Below, in pieces: positions 32,483-34,761 of a stretch of DNA of 34,761 bases; the stretch's first letter is position 1, and each line of letters starts with the position of its first letter. The position numbers and the translations under genes are program-made. A model generated the notes under the pieces. The model was not told the DNA's origin, did no database searches, and worked only from the letters and a program-made list of their open reading frames with translations. Source of the stretch: a bacterium (GTDB lineage: Bacteria > Auribacterota > Auribacteria > Auribacterales > Auribacteraceae). The stretch is from the NCBI GenBank assembly GCA_021161885.1, contig JAGGZS010000023.1, forward strand, positions 1 through 34,761, written 5' to 3'.

Positions 32483-32491
32483 AATAAGAGA

Positions 32492-32546
32492 CTCCTTATA
32501 TTTTAAATTCTTTTTATATTTATTTATAAAGCTACAAAGCAGTCAA
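32492..32546 (-). promoter_or_regulatory. Ribosome binding site and candidate promoter of the giant gene
   Basis: On the minus strand AAGGAG (32492-32497) lies 9 nt before the ATG at 32482, which fixes the start. A candidate -35 TTGACT (32541-32546) has ATAAAT at a 17-bp spacing (32518-32523), a modest -10. The ribosome binding site is clear; the promoter is tentative. Confidence 0.45.
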
Positions 32547-32606
32547 AACTTTAAAACCATGTTTTGGAAATAAAACAACAACTTTTTTTCAGAAAAAATT
32601 TATACA

Positions 32607-32620
32607 AAACAGCTCTGTTT
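32607..32620. promoter_or_regulatory. Dyad AAACAG-CT-CTGTTT, candidate operator
   Basis: A perfect 6-bp inverted repeat with a 2-bp centre lies between the two divergent genes, about 60 bp upstream of the candidate promoter of the giant gene. The short spacing fits a dimeric repressor or activator site. No regulator gene is visible nearby. Confidence 0.3.
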
Positions 32621-32621
32621 G

Positions 32622-32653
32622 AAAATATGCCTTTCAAATGCAAAGCATATTTT
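32622..32653. promoter_or_regulatory. Inverted repeat AAAATATGC / GCATATTTT in the divergent intergenic region
   Basis: Nine-bp perfect arms (32622-32630 and 32645-32653) are extended inward by TTT/AAA with one bulged C, leaving a 7-nt loop. It is immediately next to the dyad at 32607. It could be an operator or a weak terminator of divergent or antisense transcripts; the lack of GC makes a strong terminator unlikely. Confidence 0.35.
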
Positions 32654-32745
32654 TGCTTAAAAATTATTGAATATTACCCCAATTATATTGTACCATTTTT
32701 TAATCATTAATTCAATTATTTACATATATAGCAAAGTTCAATTAG

Positions 32746-33756
32746 ATGGAGAAAAACAAGTTGACCAATAAAAATATATTCGAAAATAAAAAATTAAAAT
32801 ATTTGAGAAGAAAAATCCGCTATTCATTTCTATATTTTTTAGCTGTTGGTGCCGGAAAAGCATCTATTTTATTACCTGAATCGTGGGTTTATGGGGTATG
32901 TGAATATATAGCGTGCTTTGTTTTTTATTTTTCAAAACGTGAACGAAAAAAGACTATTAAACATATTACAATGGCATATAAAAATAGTTTGTCAGACAAA
33001 CAGATAAAAGAAATCGCCAAGAACACTTTTATCAACTTAGGAAGAAACTTAGCGGAACTTATATTATGGGACACATTTACTGCGGAAAAAATAAAAAAAC
33101 GCGTTGAAATTTTAGGTTTAGAACATATAGAAAGAGCCCTTAAAAAAAACAGGGGTGCAATAATTCTTACATGTCACTGCGGTAATTTCGAATTAATCGC
33201 GGCAACTGTTGTTGCATATGGTTACAAGGGCACGGCTATCGCGCGGGCTTTTCATGACAGGCAAATTAATAAGTTATTAAATGATTTAAGGCGGTCTAAA
33301 GGATGCGATGTTATTGACAGATCTGAATCGCCGAGAAAAATATTTAATGTGCTGAAAAAAAATGAATTAATCGGAATGCTGGCAGATCAGGATATCCGTA
33401 AAATAAACGGGGTATTTGTGGATTTTTTCGGGATGCCTGCTTACACCCCGACAGCGCCTGTCCAATTAGCTCTTACGGCAAAATCCCCAATTTTGCCTGT
33501 TTTTATTATCAGGGACAAGAGCTGCAAATATAATCATCATATCATAATCAACCCGCCTTTAAACTTGATTGATGACAGAAAAAATCCGAAAGCTATAATA
33601 GAAAATACACAGAGATGGTCTAAAATTGTAGAAAACCATATCCGAAAATATCCGGACCAATGGGTTTGGATGCATAAAAGATGGAAAACAACACCTGAAA
33701 AACTAAAAAGGAAAAATAATGAAAAAAATGATCGCAGTAACTGCCGTAGGTCTTGA
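32746..33756 (+). CDS. LpxL/HtrB-like lysophospholipid acyltransferase family protein
   Basis: This 336-aa protein belongs to the LpxL/LpxM (HtrB/MsbB) family, inner-membrane enzymes that add acyl chains to lipid A. The catalytic H-x4-E motif is at HCGNFE (His144, Glu149), in ILTCHCGNFELIAATVV. The following blocks are typical: IARAFHDRQINKLL, GCDVIDRS, GMLADQDIRKINGVFVDFFG, and the closing YPDQWVWMHKRWKT. Residues 28-62 hold the N-terminal hydrophobic anchor. The ATG at 32746 has no clear ribosome binding site. A TTG at 32761 has GGAG (32748-32751) at 9-nt spacing and may be the true start, giving 331 aa. It leads a tight operon: its 3' end overlaps the next gene by 38 bp. An outer membrane with lipid A or a related lipid is implied. 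Confidence 0.85.
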   Translation: MEKNKLTNKNIFENKKLKYLRRKIRYSFLYFLAVGAGKASILLPESWVYGVCEYIACFVFYFSKRERKKTIKHITMAYKNSLSDKQIKEIAKNTFINLGRNLAELILWDTFTAEKIKKRVEILGLEHIERALKKNRGAIILTCHCGNFELIAATVVAYGYKGTAIARAFHDRQINKLLNDLRRSKGCDVIDRSESPRKIFNVLKKNELIGMLADQDIRKINGVFVDFFGMPAYTPTAPVQLALTAKSPILPVFIIRDKSCKYNHHIIINPPLNLIDDRKNPKAIIENTQRWSKIVENHIRKYPDQWVWMHKRWKTTPEKLKRKNNEKNDRSNCRRS

Positions 33757-34270
33757 CAGACCGGGAATTGCAGCCGGTTTTACCGAAATATTTTTTAAAA
33801 ACGGATGCAATCTTGAAGAATCAAGCATGACTTTGCTCCATAGGGATTTCGCTATGATTATCTTAATCAGCATACCTGATGATTTATCCACAAGCATACT
33901 GAACAATAAACTTAAAAAAACCGCTGATAAATTTAATTTATCTTTTTCTTTACGGGAATTATCCGACGATGAAACAAGCAATGGCGAATACGATCCCGAA
34001 CCAAACTACAGTTTGTCAATATACGGAATCGACAAAGCCGGTATGGTATATGCCTTCACCAATCTTCTTGCGCAAAAAAATATAAATATTATTGATCTGG
34101 AAACACAAATAACGCATACTAAAAAACAACCGCTATACGGTATCGTTATGGATATATTGGTGCCGGACCGCGTTGAGATCGAATCTCTTACAAATGCGAT
34201 AAAAACAAAATCCCGAGAAATGTCAGTTGATTTTTCATTGACTCAAATTATACAGTGTGAAGAGATATAA
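33719..34270 (+). CDS. Two-ACT-domain protein, GcvR-like
   Basis: This 183-aa protein consists of two ACT domains. The first starts MKKMIAVTAVGLDRPGIAAG, with the GxDRPGI ligand-loop motif near residues 11-17. The second starts at NYSLSIYGIDKAGMVYAFTN, with a diverged loop (GIDKAGM). This layout matches GcvR, the regulator of glycine cleavage in enterobacteria, and many unnamed ACT proteins that sense amino acids. There is no catalytic or DNA-binding domain, so it should act through partners. AAAAGGAAAAAT lies directly before the ATG, and the gene overlaps the acyltransferase by 38 bp, so the two are probably translated together. The ligand is not readable from sequence. Confidence 0.75.
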   Translation: MKKMIAVTAVGLDRPGIAAGFTEIFFKNGCNLEESSMTLLHRDFAMIILISIPDDLSTSILNNKLKKTADKFNLSFSLRELSDDETSNGEYDPEPNYSLSIYGIDKAGMVYAFTNLLAQKNINIIDLETQITHTKKQPLYGIVMDILVPDRVEIESLTNAIKTKSREMSVDFSLTQIIQCEEI

Positions 34271-34279
34271 GAGAAAAAA

Positions 34280-34576
34280 ATGCCCGCGCGAAAAATTTTA
34301 GTTTATCCGGATAAAAACCTAAAAAAAATATGCAAACCTGCGGGCCCTGTCTGCAATAACCTGAAAAACATAATTATTGATATGAAAGATACTTTTTTGG
34401 TATCGCCCGGTTGTGTAGGTTTGGCAGCGCCTCAAATAGGGATTAATCTAAGAATTATTTTAGTAGATGTTTCAAACTCCAAACGGGCGCAAAAGAAAAG
34501 TTCCGCTCACGGCTGTATGCTGTGCGTAAACCCTGTTATAATGGGGTTGTTGCAAAAGTATAGGGAAAATTTCTAA
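34280..34576 (+). pseudogene. def: Peptide deformylase, N-terminal half only (interrupted)
   Basis: Peptide deformylase removes the formyl group from N-terminal Met of new proteins. The first 87 residues are good deformylase sequence: ILVYPDKNLKKICKPAGPV, an active-site motif GCVGLAAPQIG (residues 44-54) and NPVI (84-87). At that point homology stops and 11 unrelated residues (MGLLQKYRENF) lead to a TAA. The EGCLS motif (metal-binding Cys) and the HExxH zinc site are missing, so this piece cannot be active. The break coincides with GGGGTTGTTGCAAAAG at 34543, which looks like the end of an insertion element. Deformylase is usually essential, so another copy or an intact allele is expected. The gene lies 9 bp after the ACT gene in the same operon. 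Confidence 0.75.
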
Positions 34577-34761
34577 ATTTCTGAAAAGTTGATTGATTTT
34601 TTGAAAATTATGTTTTTAGGGTATCTATTTTTGTTCTAAACTCGTTTTTACGCAGAAATTTTCTGCAAATAGACAGACCTGTCCGTCGGGGGCTTACGCC
34701 CCCCCCAAACAAAGCGGCGGGGCGTCAAGACGAATCAACCTTTTTACATTAAACACTATTG
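34543..34761. mobile_element. Probable left end of an insertion element interrupting the deformylase gene
   Basis: From 34543 the sequence no longer encodes deformylase. It starts GGGGTTGTTGCAAAAG, which resembles IS termini ending in TTGCAACA on the other strand. The following 200 bp hold no gene but several hairpins. The element continues beyond the window, so the second end, the transposase and a target duplication cannot be seen. A simple deletion or misassembly is the alternative. Confidence 0.45.
34652..34703 (+). repeat. Cluster of short hairpins near the window end
   Basis: GCAGAA-ATT-TTCTGC (34652-34666) and GGGGGC-TTAC-GCCCCC (34688-34703) are perfect 6-bp stems with 3- and 4-nt loops. 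GACAGACCTGTC between them forms a further short stem. The second is much more GC-rich than the surroundings and recalls REP-type palindromes or the structured ends of some transposable elements. It is not followed by a T-run, so a terminator is less likely. Confidence 0.45.

Noticed and set aside
33703..33981. Minus-strand 92-codon ORF
   Set aside because: It is antisense to the first ACT domain, whose GLDRPGI motif fixes the real frame.
1..34761. CRISPR array, tRNA or rRNA genes
   Set aside because: No regularly spaced direct repeats, no cloverleaf with a TTCAAATC-type arm, and no rRNA-like conserved stretches were seen on either strand.

Overview
The window is AT-rich bacterial DNA dominated by one reading frame of 9,700 codons, about 29.1 kb on the minus strand, open from an ATG with a good Shine-Dalgarno sequence to a TAA. 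Giant ORFs of this kind, mixing signal peptides, glycosyltransferase, kinase-like, HD-like and metallopeptidase-like modules, are known from Omnitrophota (candidate phylum OP3). The neighbouring LpxL/HtrB-type acyltransferase fits a Gram-negative envelope. Omnitrophota is an inference from this gene style; no rRNA or tRNA is present to confirm it.

Region 1 (1-2324) is mobile-element debris. It holds a frameshifted IS110-type transposase remnant (minus strand), a 55-codon stub with a strong ribosome binding site, and an IS3-family element (828-2324). The element's orfA is intact, but its orfB has an in-frame TAA (1551-1553) ahead of an intact D,D(35)E core. A 36-nt near-perfect palindrome lies in its leader.

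Region 2 (2375-3344) is a single atypical short-chain dehydrogenase (NmrA/NDUFA9-like) with its own promoter, convergent with the giant gene.

Region 3 (3380-32482) is the giant gene. From the N terminus it reads: signal peptide; TraB/ChaN-like domain; HEALE module 1; kinase-like copy 1, split by an HD-like domain; kinase-like copy 2; about 1,570 residues I cannot assign; EHE module A; a complete processive GT2 domain (D, DxD, TDD, QARRW) with membrane helices; EHE module B; HEYIGHH motif; a degenerate Hanks-type kinase; a metzincin-like HExxHxxGxxH motif; HEAT repeats; a second HExxH site; kinase-like copy 3; a tandemly duplicated module; HEALE module 2; and an unassigned C terminus. Several modules occur as paralogous copies in which the catalytic residues survive in some and are lost in others. 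Of the three kinase-like copies, only the third keeps Lys, Asp, Asn and Asp.

Region 4 (32483-32745) is a divergent intergenic region with two dyad elements. Region 5 (32746-34576) is a tight plus-strand operon: an LpxL-like acyltransferase, a two-ACT-domain GcvR-like protein overlapping it, and the N-terminal half of a peptide deformylase. The deformylase is cut at about 34543, where a probable insertion element starts and runs out of the window.

The genes around the giant ORF do not explain it. The best guess is an exported or membrane-anchored envelope megaprotein built around a polysaccharide synthase core. That is an inference from its domains.
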